Assembly (NCBI GenBank): GCA_001970955.1
Contig: MPUH01000152.1
Coordinates: 1 to 64,000 of the forward strand
From: Stentor coeruleus
Taxonomy: Eukaryota; Ciliophora; Heterotrichea; Heterotrichida; Stentoridae
Length of the DNA stretch: 64,000 nucleotides
Reading direction: 5' to 3'
In this document: piece after piece, positions 40,573-50,308 of the stretch
How positions within the stretch are numbered: the stretch's first letter is position 1
Layout of the letters: each line of letters opens with the position of its first letter
The notes under the pieces: model-generated
What the model was told of the DNA's origin: nothing
What the model saw: only the letters and a program-made list of their open reading frames with translations
Databases searched by the model: none
Made by a program: the position numbers and the translations under genes

Positions 40573-41238
40573 ATGGACGAAATCACTTATGAACACAGGG
40601 AACATACTGAAAAGAATCGTGATGGTTTTAGCACAAAAGTTACCACTGTGGTCAAAGTGCAGAAAAAAAAAGTCCTCACAAACTCTGAAATCGAGTCTAG
40701 GAAAAGGTTAAAGAAATTCGGTGAATGCCATGGACAAGAAAAAGGGTTTGTCGAAAGTACAATTCAACTTGATGATAAAGATATATACCTTCTTCCTTTT
40801 GGCCAGGAGAAAAATGAAGAGTCTATATCGAAATTTGTGTCTAGTAGGACACATAGAGATAAGATGGAACAGCTGAAGAGAAAAGAAGATGAATTAAGGA
40901 CAGGGAAATCTGATGATTCTAGGATAAGACAAGCTTATTATAGCGAGCCAACATCTCATTCGATTAAAGTGTCTAATATTCCTCTTGATTTAACTCAGCA
41001 AGAACTTGAAGATTTCTTTTCAGTTGGTGGAAGGCCAAGAAAAGTATATAGACCTATTAGTAAGGAGGATAAAAAAGTTAGGGACTTTGCCTTGATACAC
41101 TATAATACTAAGTCTGAAGCTACATCTGCAATACAGAGATTTAATAACAAAGTGTGTGGGTGTCAGATACTTACTGCAGAAATGGCTGATAATAGAAATC
41201 AGATAAATAGGCCAGCTAAACCTTATATAAGAAAGTAG
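40573..41238 (+). CDS. EIF3G: Translation initiation factor eIF3 subunit G
   Basis: 221 aa, shorter than the usual 280-320. The N-terminal block KKKVLTNSEIESRKRLKKFG matches the family segment ending KFG. The C-terminal RRM (residues about 132-208) has RNP2 IKVSNI and RNP1-like RDFALIHY. The CCHC-type zinc knuckle that usually lies between is not seen, which accounts for the missing length. eIF3g links eIF3 to the scanning 43S complex and mRNA. Small leader and intact frame. Confidence 0.87.
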   Translation: MDEITYEHREHTEKNRDGFSTKVTTVVKVQKKKVLTNSEIESRKRLKKFGECHGQEKGFVESTIQLDDKDIYLLPFGQEKNEESISKFVSSRTHRDKMEQLKRKEDELRTGKSDDSRIRQAYYSEPTSHSIKVSNIPLDLTQQELEDFFSVGGRPRKVYRPISKEDKKVRDFALIHYNTKSEATSAIQRFNNKVCGCQILTAEMADNRNQINRPAKPYIRK

Positions 41239-41465
41239 TTAGAATAGAAAATGTTTATTATTTAGTTAAATAAAATTATGTTTATAATTAGGATGATTGC
41301 TTGCTTATGATTGAGTTTATAGATAACATTAGAGTTTGTACTATTTATAAAATAAAAAAATTAGGTAGGATAGAATGCTGTATCCTTATGATAAATTTGA
41401 TTTTGAATTGTATTAAGAAAAATACCAGTCTATTAATCTATATTTTAGTTTCTAACTAATCTAAA

Positions 41466-43825
41466 TTATTTTTTATCTTCGGACAAATTTAAGGTGTAAT
41501 AGCAAAGAATTGTTGCAGATAAGCAGTTTGATAAATCTTTTGTAACATCTATTTGGCAGGTGTATTTTTTTGGATTAATTGTTATTCTTGGTGATCCTTC
41601 AATTTGAGAACAATTTTTAATAATCATAGAATGATTGACATCTATAATATGATAATTTTTAAAATCTTTTTCAGCGATAAAACTATCAGTAAATGAGCCT
41701 GTTTCTCCAATTGATCTTTTGTACATGGCTTTTCCATACTTAAAAAGATGATAGCCTCCAAATATTGGAATTGCAAATATAAAAGCTGCAATACCTGTCC
41801 CAGCTACTGCCGCACCAACTCCAAATTCAGTAACAATAGCACCCCAATAAATCGCTACTGCAATAGCGTCAGCAGTAGCGTATAATGAAGAAATTGCAAA
41901 AACAGAATAGCCTCCAATCATCATAATGGCTCCTGAAATTGTCGAAACGCTTATTTTATTTGATATAATTAAATGGCTTTTTTCAAAATATAATTTATGT
42001 AGTTCTCCATTATTAGTCGGTTTAGCTTCAACTTTAGCTCTGATAACTTCTAAATTAATGCTAAAGTAATCTTTTAAAAGATATATAAAATCATCTAATC
42101 TATCAATGAGAGAATTTTCTGTTTCTCTAAAAAGTTTAGTCAAGAATTTTTTATACGAATCAAATTTAAATTCCTGGATTTTTGAATCCATTTGATTTAA
42201 GTTGGAATTTAATGAACCATCTAATTCTGATTTAAAAACTCTGTCAATCTTCCTTCGAAAATGGTAGAATATGGCAAGAAAGATGCTCTTTTCAGAGTAA
42301 TTTTTGATAATTGTATTGTAGTACTTAATTAGTTCATCATAGTAGCATAAACACCTAAAAACACTTTTTATTTTTGGGATTTTGCTGATTTCAGCTTCGA
42401 TAAGTCTTGAATCATTAGTAAAATCAAATATGCACTCTATTATGAACATGATATGGCTTTCAGATTGCATCTTATTTTCTTTATCGTTAAATGCAGATAT
42501 CAATTCACCGAGTGAAAAACTCATAGCTTGAGAGTAATGATACGCCGAATCTTTGACAAGACTATTAATGAATATTTCAGCCATTTCAATATCATTAAAA
42601 CTTTGCAAAAAATTATTTAAACTTTCCTCATGCTTAGTTTTCAATTTTTCTATATTGATTTGATTTCCTTTATTTATTTGATTCACGATTTCTTTATCTT
42701 TTTCTTTTGCTTCGTTCACAAAACTAGGTATATTCTCAATTTTTATTAAAAATTCATTAAAATTTTCACAATCAAATCCAATATCTAACTCAGTGCTTAG
42801 ATAAAATTCATGTAAGGTTCTATCTTTTAATTTAGATATGTTTTCAAAATTAAAAATTTCATCTAATTTTAATTGTAGACGTTCGTCACTTTCTTTTATT
42901 TCTTCGGTTGTGACAGGAGCTTTGTGAACACCCCTTAATATTGCTAAAATTTTTTCTTTTAGTATTGAGAAATCAATTACTTTCCATTCAGATCCTGGTT
43001 TTCCATCCCATTCCATAACATTTTTAGTTTCATTATTCCAGCCATAAACATGAAAATTTACAAATTTAAACTTTAGTTCTTTGTTTGTTGGAATTAAGTC
43101 TACTGTTATGTATTTTTCTCCACTAGATTTTTGACTTAATTCTATTTGTTCTTCAAATTTTTGTTGAAATTTTTGATTCTTTGATTAATCTGTTTGCAAA
43201 AACGAACTAAATCTGAATGCATTTTATTTTCGTTCTCTTCTTTTGATGATTTTGGATAGTCATCAGCGTCCTTAATAATTATCATTATTTTGGCAATAGG
43301 CAATTTTAAAAACTTTAGTTTCTTTATTGTAAGCCAATATGTAAAAGAAAATTGGTCGATAAATTGTCTATCATCAAACATCATCTTATGATTTATACTT
43401 AAGAGAACTAAATCAGAGAATGCCAGAGAAAAGCAAAAATTAATATGGTCTCTTCTAGTTGAGTTTGAGCAACTTCCATAACCCTCTAAATCGAAAAGAA
43501 AAAGTTCTTCCAAATTCTTAAAATTTAGACAAACAGTTTTTTTACCTTCAATATAACTTGCCTTATAGCCAAACTCTGTATTAAATATTTTGTTTAAAAG
43601 ATAACTCTTCCCTAAACTTTGATTTCCTATTGATGAAACTAACGGCTTGGATAAATCAACTTGACTAATTGCAGATAAAAATTCAGTAAAAAAGTCAAAG
43701 GTTTTATTGTCTACACTTGGATCAGGTATACGGCTTTTCAGTTTATTAAAATTCAATAATCTTGATGTAATTTGTGGCTGCTTTGTCTTTTCCGGCTCCA
43801 TTGCCTTTTGGGGATTATTACCCAT
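41466..43825 (-). CDS. Large membrane-associated GTPase (GBP/VLIG-like), split by one frameshift
   Basis: Two overlapping frames make one protein of about 785 aa. The first (43825-43142) has P-loop GNQSLGKSYLLN, DLEGYG as G3, and IIIKDADD near the G4 position. The second is open from 43184 to 41466 and continues through FVNFHVYGWNNE. The shift must lie between 43144 and 43184, where two A5 runs occur on the sense strand; one extra base would restore the frame. Helical middle domain, then a long hydrophobic hairpin (ISTISGAIMMIGGYSVFAIS through GTGIAAFIFAIPIFGGYHLF) suited to membrane insertion. Atlastin/GBP and VLIG families are the nearest types. Assembly error or early pseudogene are both possible. 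Confidence 0.75.
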
Positions 43826-45087
43826 ATTATTATAAACTAGCCTCTCATGAAAATAAATTAACTAAAATGTCTGCAAAAAAATATAGAAAATTGATATGTA
43901 ATTTTTTTTATAAGCAGCAAAACATCAATGTCAAAATAAATTAAGGATAAAATTAATAGACAGTAACTTTAAAGTAGAGAAGCAAAAAAACTTGATTAGT
44001 AGAAAATATATAAAAGCATTATGAGTTTAAATAAATAGTTATATTATGCATTTTTTTGAACTTATTTCATTATAAGCATAATTTTTTTTAATTAAAAACT
44101 ATTTCTAATTTTTAAAAGTCTTTTATTTAATCATTATTTAAACCTAAAGACTTTATAATATTCCAAACTCCAAATCAAAAGTCTGAGGGCATCTTATAAT
44201 CAAAATAGGGTTTTCTGGAACAAGTCTAGACTAGATGAGAGTTAAAGACTTTGCATTTAAAATGGATGCAAAATCTGAGGAGGAAGAAGAAATCTTCTTA
44301 AATAAATTATTCGAAATAATAGCTTAAATGACAAATATAGCCTTTCTTGCATGCGTATAGAATCCTAAGGTGATTTATGTAGACAATTTTGAAGGATCTA
44401 CAGAGAAGGTCTCTTGTTGCTCCAAGTAAAATCCTCTTCAATCACAATGAAAAATAATATTTGACTGGAAGATATATTGCTATATAGATTTTATCTAAAC
44501 TGAAGAGAAGATGTTATAAACACAGCCTCTCTATAATCAAAGATCAGCTGAAGTTATTAGAAAAAAACGGTTGAAAAGTTTTTCAATAAATTTATGTTTT
44601 AGGTAATATTTTATTATCACTAATACTAAGAAGGGATAGGCCGAATATTCTTTCAATATATGTTTTATATTAAAATCAATGTTTTTATATAAATTAAAAA
44701 CTCTTGATACAGAAACAATTATTAATTTTATATAGCTAAAGAGTTATATGATAAATATTGATATAAATTATATTCAAGTCCTAATTGAACACTTACATTA
44801 AGACTATTTGATTCAGAAATGGGCCTAATCCTTAAGACTAACTCAAGCAGTTGAAATTAGTTTTGAGAGACTGAAAAATTTGCCATATGTGAAATCTTAC
44901 GCCTAGACTTGAAAGGTAGTAATTCTATAGAAAATCATCCCAAATATAAAAGTTAGCATAGTAATACTTATTTAATCATTTCAATAACCTCTTTGCCTAA
45001 AAAATCATAATTATTCAAAACTTAGCATTTTCTAAATAAAAATTATCCTAACATAAAATTTTCCATACAAAATCGTATTATAATATC
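43826..45087. other. Gap of 1.26 kb, possible gene relic
   Basis: No supported gene. From 44235 a plus-strand frame reads MRVKDFAFKMDAKSEEEEE and goes on for about 120 codons, broken by five TAA/TAG and one TGA but without a frame change, including DNFEGSTEKVSCCSK. The expected stop number in random DNA of this base composition is about ten, so the depletion is slight. I cannot assign a family. The rest is AT-rich. Confidence 0.35.
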
Positions 45088-45645
45088 TTAACCGGCCCTA
45101 ACTGAATACACCGCTCCACATCTGCATCTAACTTGTCCAGAATCAGCTGGATAATAAGAAGTAGCCATACAATAAACACATGAAATGTTAATCAAAGGTT
45201 TTGTTGCTGTACTTGCCCTACAATTAGAGCATACAACAATATAAGCACTTATAGGATGACTAATAATTCCCCTACATCCACAACATGTAACAGTAGAGAA
45301 TCCTTCTTGACTTGCAGGTAAAGTATTTCTTTGAGGTGGAAGTGGTAAATTTGGATATGCTCTTGGGGCTTGAAGGTTAGCTTGTTGTTGCTTTAATCTT
45401 TGCTCTTCTGCATAAGATAATGGAGGTGGATTTGATTGAACTGGAACTACAGGGGTTAAGCCAGGAGGAGATGAAACTGGTCTTTGTACATCAGAACCAA
45501 GGTTGGTTTGAGGAATTGAAGGTGGAGGTAAAGAAGTTATTTTATTCTCAACTGGTGGTGGAGGTACTGATTTTATCTCTTCTTCAAGGACTGGGTAGCT
45601 TGAAAAGTCTTTAAGCTCTATTGCCATAGAGGCTTTGTTCGCCAT
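45088..45645 (-). CDS. Pro-rich protein with C-terminal LSD1-type zinc finger
   Basis: 185 aa. Residues 1-115 are Pro/Gln-rich and disordered (SVPPPPVEN, VQRPVSSPPGL). Residues about 124-182 carry four cysteine pairs: TCCGCRGIISHPISAYIVVC, then CSNC, CVYC and CRCG. The first fits the LSD1-type zinc-finger pattern CxxCRxxLxxPxGAxxVxCxxC, known from plant cell-death regulators and from protist metacaspase-linked proteins. It probably binds protein partners via the zinc finger. No intron seen. The upstream flank (from 45646) is C-poor on the plus strand, as expected. Confidence 0.83.
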   Translation of the reverse strand: MANKASMAIELKDFSSYPVLEEEIKSVPPPPVENKITSLPPPSIPQTNLGSDVQRPVSSPPGLTPVVPVQSNPPPLSYAEEQRLKQQQANLQAPRAYPNLPLPPQRNTLPASQEGFSTVTCCGCRGIISHPISAYIVVCSNCRASTATKPLINISCVYCMATSYYPADSGQVRCRCGAVYSVRAG

Positions 45646-46411
45646 GATTAAGATTATTCGCCAGATTTAATTTAGTTTATTTTTTGGAATTTTGTGGTTG
45701 AGTTTGTCGTTGGTCGTAAGATAGAGGAATATGATAAGAGGAGAATAAAGATTTTTATGGTAAAAAATAGGTGGTTTTTTATGGTAAGAATTTTTTAGTT
45801 TTATTATTTGATTAGAGTACTAAGGTAGATTATGCTGTTTTTTTATGATTTTATGTTTAGGTCGCTTTTGATAATCATCTGATATCTTAGACTTTTTTCT
45901 TTAATCTTTGTCTGCTTTTTTTTATTTTTATCTAAAGTGTGTGTTTTATGCTTATATCATTTTACTATTTATGTTTTCCGAATTTTCCCTTTTCTCCTTT
46001 TATCCTTTACGTTTTTTGAATATTTATATTTTCCAAATTTCCCTTCTCTCCTTTTCGTTTTTTGCATATTTACCCTTTTCTCTTTTTATCTTCATTAGAA
46101 TTTCTTAAAAAAAATTTCAAAATTATCAGCATCTTGTTTTGTAGCTTTATGCATAACAGGAAAATTTAAAAACTAAAAATTAGTAAATTCTTTGGGGAAT
46201 TAAATATTTTACCTGATTTTTTCGATAAATCACTTATCTTTTTAGTGGCTTACTCTCTCTTAAGAGCAATAAAAACACAAATAATTTTATAATAAAGAGT
46301 ATTTATGACTAGTGTTATAGGTCCAGAGTATATTTCAGAATCAAACCAGTATTTAAATTCAAAAATAATATATTTAGCTTAGTAAAATATATATTTTTGA
46401 TGATTTAATTT
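45646..46411. other. Intergenic with pyrimidine-rich repeats
   Basis: The first 150 bp are C-poor on the plus strand (upstream flank of the zinc-finger gene). 45960-46090 has two to three degenerate copies of a T/C-rich segment (CCTTTTCTCCTTTTATC, GTTTTTTG, ATATTTA). A 66-codon frame there is low-complexity Phe/Tyr/Leu and not accepted. No RNA gene seen. Confidence 0.45.
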
Positions 46412-46789
46412 TTAGGAAAAGATATAAATTAATAAGTACAGAAACACATTATGCGAAAAGATTTCTTCAGCTTTTAAAGCATTTTTTTTAAAGTGAAAAT
46501 GATAATTTTTTAAGCTATATCTCATAGCAGACTTCTTCTCTTTTGGATGTCTAGGTGAAAAATATATACTTGAATTTATGATAAATTTTTGCAATTTATT
46601 TAGATGCTGAAGATAAGAATAATTAATATAAATTTGGAGAATTTTGATAGGGGGCAATTTGATATGGCGATTTTGATAGTGAGCGAGGGTGAAGTTTGAG
46701 AAATTTTTTTGTTGATGGTTTTGATTTATATGAAGATTTGTTTGCTGATTTATTTTATAAATAGAAATATTTAAACTATCCCAAAGCAA
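46412..46789 (-). CDS. Doubtful small protein
   Basis: 125 codons, rich in Asn, Ile, Tyr, Lys, His. No motif, and composition is close to translated random AT-rich DNA, though the middle (INSSIYFSPRHPKEKKSAM) and the length are a little better than expected by chance. No conserved neighbour helps. I list it only because the frame is long for this region; it may well be noise. Confidence 0.25.
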   Translation of the reverse strand: MLWDSLNISIYKINQQTNLHINQNHQQKNFSNFTLAHYQNRHIKLPPIKILQIYINYSYLQHLNKLQKFIINSSIYFSPRHPKEKKSAMRYSLKNYHFHFKKNALKAEEIFSHNVFLYLLIYIFS

Positions 46790-46984
46790 GTCTTATAATT
46801 ATCATTACCCCATAAAAATAAATCAAAATTGTCACTTTCTATTTAATCCAATAATAATCTAATAAAAACTAAAACCTTCCTCAAAACAAACCCGGATTTA
46901 AGCCTATAATCTAAAATACTCAAACTTTCTAATAAAATAATCAATCATATCTTTACAAATCGTTAATCAAAATATATTTGAAAT
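46790..46984. promoter_or_regulatory. G-poor upstream flank
   Basis: Sequence before the ATG at 46985 has many C and very few G on the plus strand (runs such as ACCTTCCTCAAAACAAACCC), the common leader composition for plus-strand genes here. Confidence 0.5.
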
Positions 46985-47434
46985 ATGGAAAATATCGAGC
47001 AAAAAGCTATTAACGATCTAATCGACTCTAGCGACTTTTACGACAATATCCAAAAGCCAAGCACAACTATCGATATCAATTGTTGGGAAGATCAAAAATC
47101 CACACCTCTAAGCCTTGATAAAAAGTTTCCAATAATTTCATCATCAAGATGTAAATCCAGCATAACCCGCCGTCGTGTTTTTTTATGTAAATCAACAAAT
47201 GTTTCTTATAGAGTTTTCCAAGAAAAACAACACATTTCGCCTTCAATTATTACAAGTATCGAACCTATATATAAAAGTCCTTGCCCAGTATTAAAAAATA
47301 ACTGTGTGTTTATTAATAAAACACCTTTTACTTATGAAAGACGTTTAAGTCCTTTAACACTTATGAAACGTATGTTGAAAAAGACTTCTATAACTAGAGG
47401 TAAAGAAAATTTATTTAAAAACTATGCTTTATGA
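46985..47434 (+). CDS. Small basic protein of unknown function
   Basis: 149 aa. The N-terminal 45 residues are acidic/neutral, and the remainder is basic with Ser and Arg clusters (SSSRCKSSITRRRVFLCKS, TLMKRMLKKTSITRGKEN). No hydrophobic segment and no recognised domain. The basic tail could bind microtubules or nucleic acid; this is inference. The G-poor leader and clean frame support a real gene. It lies about 200 bp upstream of a protein kinase gene on the same strand. Confidence 0.65.
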   Translation: MENIEQKAINDLIDSSDFYDNIQKPSTTIDINCWEDQKSTPLSLDKKFPIISSSRCKSSITRRRVFLCKSTNVSYRVFQEKQHISPSIITSIEPIYKSPCPVLKNNCVFINKTPFTYERRLSPLTLMKRMLKKTSITRGKENLFKNYAL

Positions 47435-47630
47435 GCTTACAAAATACTAAATTTTTATTGTAAAATTTGGATTCTCACTAAAGTCTTTTACAATTTTAAA
47501 TATTTTATAGAACCAATGATTAGAGACGTATATATAAGATTTGATAAAATTATGTCTATGATTTTTTAGATATTAAATAGATATTTAATATGAAAATTCA
47601 ATAGAACTCAAAAGTTTATAGAATATTATA

Positions 47631-48929
47631 ATGGAGGCTTATCTGAATAGATATAAAGAAAAGCAGATGCTTGGAATTGGATACAGCTCACAACAGGTTT
47701 ACAAAGTAATAGATGAAAACAACCAAGTTTACGTTTTAAAGTTCGTTAAACTCTCGAAAATGTATAAATCAAGTTTAAGACGTGAAAAAAAAATTCTTCA
47801 GCAATATCTTCCTAATAACTTTATCAAGCTTCTTTATCATGAAAATATTATAGAAAATGATGATACTATTTTAATGGTTATGAAGTTTAAATATTATCCA
47901 ACTGATCTTAATTGCTATTTGATTTCAAATAAAAGCATACATAATATAACATATAGAAAATGGGCAAGACAAATTTGTGAAGGTATGGATAATCTTCATA
48001 AACTAAATATTCTGCATAGAGACTTAAAACCAGAAAACATATTATTGACTAAATCAAGTGAAGATGCAGATGTGGTTATAGCAGATTTAGGATTTTGTAT
48101 AGATATAAATAAATCACAGGCTAAAACTATATTAGGCACAAAAAACTATATGGCTCCTGAAATTGCTAGTCAAAAAAATTACAATGGAAAAATCGATGTT
48201 TATAGCTATGGAGCTCTAGTCTATTATATGCTGTTTAAAAATTTTGTTACGACTGACATAAATAATGAAGTCATATTTCCAAGAAAAGTAGATAAAAGCA
48301 CTAAAGAATTTCTGTCAAAAGCTCTTCAGTTCGATCCGAAAAAACGAGCTTCATTTGAAGAACTTTTGAAGCTTGACTTTTTAAATTTCCCTGAAGGAGA
48401 AAATATTATGCCTGCTGAAAACTTAGAACCTGAAATAGACAATTATTCTGATGATAGTGATGAACGTGACGAAGAAACTAAAATTCAAAAAAATAAATAT
48501 ATCGTAGATCAAGAACTCAAAAAGATTTTTTATATCAAAGCTGCACTATATTACCTTTATAAGCCTGGTACAGCATTTTTAGAAAAATTCACAAGTGAAA
48601 CAAGAAATGTCTTTGAGATATATTTCCATAAATTCTCTAAATTTTGTGCGAAAAAAACTTATGAAAAAATCTTGTCAATTCAAAATATTGAGATCACTGA
48701 AGAATTAAATAATCTTAATGAGTTTATTGAATTAGAAAGGAAAAGAATCGAAGAAATAAAAAATAAATTTACTGAACCAATAGGAATTGAAATCAAAAAT
48801 GAGATGCAAAATCTTGCAAGTGTGGCTTATTCTCTATATTCTAATATTGAAACAACAAATTCAACTGAGAAAGTTTTCTATGAAATTTTGAGATGCTTTA
48901 ATTCCTATTTAAAAACCGTAATTATCTAA
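47631..48929 (+). CDS. Serine/threonine protein kinase (DLG variant)
   Basis: 432 aa. Kinase domain about residues 12-263: glycine loop LGIGYSSQQVYKV, ATP-binding Lys at 37 (YVLKFVK), HRDLKPEN from 129, DLG instead of DFG at 152-154, GTKNYMAPE and DVYSYGALVYYMLF. All catalytic residues are present, so it should be active; DLG is tolerated in some families. After an acidic linker (DDSDERDEET) a helical C-terminal region of about 150 residues (STEKVFYEILRCFNSYL at its end) resembles that seen after ULK/Aurora-like kinases in ciliates; its role is unknown. The stop is 37 bp from that of the convergent NUDCD2-like gene. Confidence 0.9.
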   Translation: MEAYLNRYKEKQMLGIGYSSQQVYKVIDENNQVYVLKFVKLSKMYKSSLRREKKILQQYLPNNFIKLLYHENIIENDDTILMVMKFKYYPTDLNCYLISNKSIHNITYRKWARQICEGMDNLHKLNILHRDLKPENILLTKSSEDADVVIADLGFCIDINKSQAKTILGTKNYMAPEIASQKNYNGKIDVYSYGALVYYMLFKNFVTTDINNEVIFPRKVDKSTKEFLSKALQFDPKKRASFEELLKLDFLNFPEGENIMPAENLEPEIDNYSDDSDERDEETKIQKNKYIVDQELKKIFYIKAALYYLYKPGTAFLEKFTSETRNVFEIYFHKFSKFCAKKTYEKILSIQNIEITEELNNLNEFIELERKRIEEIKNKFTEPIGIEIKNEMQNLASVAYSLYSNIETTNSTEKVFYEILRCFNSYLKTVII

Positions 48930-48966
48930 AGACAAGACTAATTCATAAGTTTTTGGTAAATAATTC

Positions 48967-49506
48967 TTATTTGGTATAACTAACTCCTCCCATAAAAGTT
49001 CTTGCTTCAGGTACCATCCCATTAAACTGAGCATTAGAAAAGTCAAACCCTGGATTTTCTTCTTGGAACCTTTCAAGCATAAGTTTTTTCTGTACTTCTG
49101 TTTTTGTAAAAGGATCTAATTCACCATGTCTTTTACATGCACAAGTCCACATTTCAGCTTTACGCATTTTTTGAAAATTTACTACTAATTCTTCATCTTC
49201 AAGCATCCAGAAACTTTCGGATTTTATAACAAGACCACCTAATTCTTCAGTTAAGAATGGAGGATTTGGCCGCACTCCAACTTCAATACGATCTCTTTCA
49301 ATGTTGACAAATATTGAAGGAAGAACTTGGCCTGGTTGCAGATTCTTTTTCAATTCTTTTTGATATTTTGGTAATGCCCACTGAGGGGGTTTAAAATACA
49401 TAATAACTTCTTCGAGTGTTTGTTCCCATTCATATACAACTTGATCACCAGCTTTAAACTGCTGACGACCTCTAGCTTTTTCTTGTATAGCTTTAGGAAC
49501 TTCCAT
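48967..49506 (-). CDS. NudC domain-containing protein (NUDCD2-like)
   Basis: 179 aa. The CS/p23-like domain covers about residues 20-120: YEWEQTLEEVIMYFKPP, then IFVNIERDRIEVGVRPNPP and SFWMLEDEELVVNFQKMRKA. The C-terminal block KKLMLERFQEENPGFDFSNA is diagnostic for the NUDCD2 group (RKLTLERFQKENPGFDFSGA in animals). The family are Hsp90 co-chaperones that help stabilise LIS1/dynein-related and WD-repeat proteins. The family's Trp pair before the block is kept once (MWTCACKRHG). Confidence 0.92.
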   Translation of the reverse strand: MEVPKAIQEKARGRQQFKAGDQVVYEWEQTLEEVIMYFKPPQWALPKYQKELKKNLQPGQVLPSIFVNIERDRIEVGVRPNPPFLTEELGGLVIKSESFWMLEDEELVVNFQKMRKAEMWTCACKRHGELDPFTKTEVQKKLMLERFQEENPGFDFSNAQFNGMVPEARTFMGGVSYTK

Positions 49507-49881
49507 AATATTATTATAATTTGTCTTAAGTATTCATGATTTAAATAGACAATAAATACATATTAGTAATATAGTTATTTTGCTTTTTTAGGTTTATACT
49601 TCTAAAGGAAATTTTTGCTAGCATTATACTCACATATAAAAATTCAAACAAGTAAATCATTTTACAAGGCAATTAATTAAAAAAATCATGAAATATACAT
49701 CAAACCCTTAAACTGCCAAATTCATCTCAATTAAAACCTTTAATTTTTAAAAAACTTCAAAACCCTTACAAAATCTTATCCATTTTCTTTTTCAGTTCAC
49801 ACCTGACATATCATCTCTCATTCTATGACCTTTCACATCATGAAAATATAATCTTGCATAATTCCAATAAAATAATAATTA
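49507..49881. other. Divergent intergenic, about 375 bp
   Basis: Shared upstream region of the NUDCD2-like gene and a small acylated protein. From about 49630 the plus strand is rich in A, T and C with few G, matching the downstream plus-strand gene. No other feature seen. Confidence 0.5.
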
Positions 49882-50181
49882 ATGGGCTGCTGCATGCAAA
49901 ACACCCTCGACATCAAAGGTTATGATGTAGTTTTAGCTGGTAAGAACAGCATAAATCATCATAATCAAGATTTTATCGATATATCTTTAAGTTCTGAAGA
50001 AGAAGTACCAATGCAAAAAGTTGATGAATGGATTAAATTCAAACAAACAAAGTCGAAATCTCTCTCTGACTCTCTAGCAATGATGTCAACCCTACAACAT
50101 TCAGAAAGAAAAATCTCAGTTTACAGCAAACCTGGAAGTATGGTTGATAGTTTTGTTGTAAGTTTGCCTATGCATAAGTAA
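49882..50181 (+). CDS. Small protein with N-terminal myristoylation/palmitoylation motif
   Basis: 99 aa starting MGCCMQ. Gly2 followed by two Cys is the classic dual-acylation signal (N-myristoyl on Gly2, palmitoyl on Cys3/4), so it should be anchored on the cytosolic face of a membrane. The rest is Ser- and acid-rich without a domain. Because Gly2 must be terminal, the start codon is well supported. Function unknown; ciliates use many such short lipid-anchored proteins in cortex and cilia. Confidence 0.65.
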   Translation: MGCCMQNTLDIKGYDVVLAGKNSINHHNQDFIDISLSSEEEVPMQKVDEWIKFKQTKSKSLSDSLAMMSTLQHSERKISVYSKPGSMVDSFVVSLPMHK

Positions 50182-50308
50182 TTAATCCTATTGGAAAATC
50201 TTTAATCATGAATAATTATTTTAACTTTATATTTGATTATTATTTCTGTGATTTTTTTTCGAAAGATTATCAAGAGTTTTGTATATAAACCATTAGAAAT
50301 TAAATTAG

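Noticed and set aside
43142-43147. AAA-TAG at the end of the GTPase head frame, like the Euplotes +1 frameshift site.
   Set aside because: A +1 shift there leads into a frame that soon stops; the continuing coding frame requires a shift the other way, and earlier. So the Euplotes-type mechanism does not fit.
45908-46108. Open frame of 66 codons, Phe/Tyr/Leu-rich.
   Set aside because: It comes from a pyrimidine-rich degenerate repeat; no sign of coding selection.
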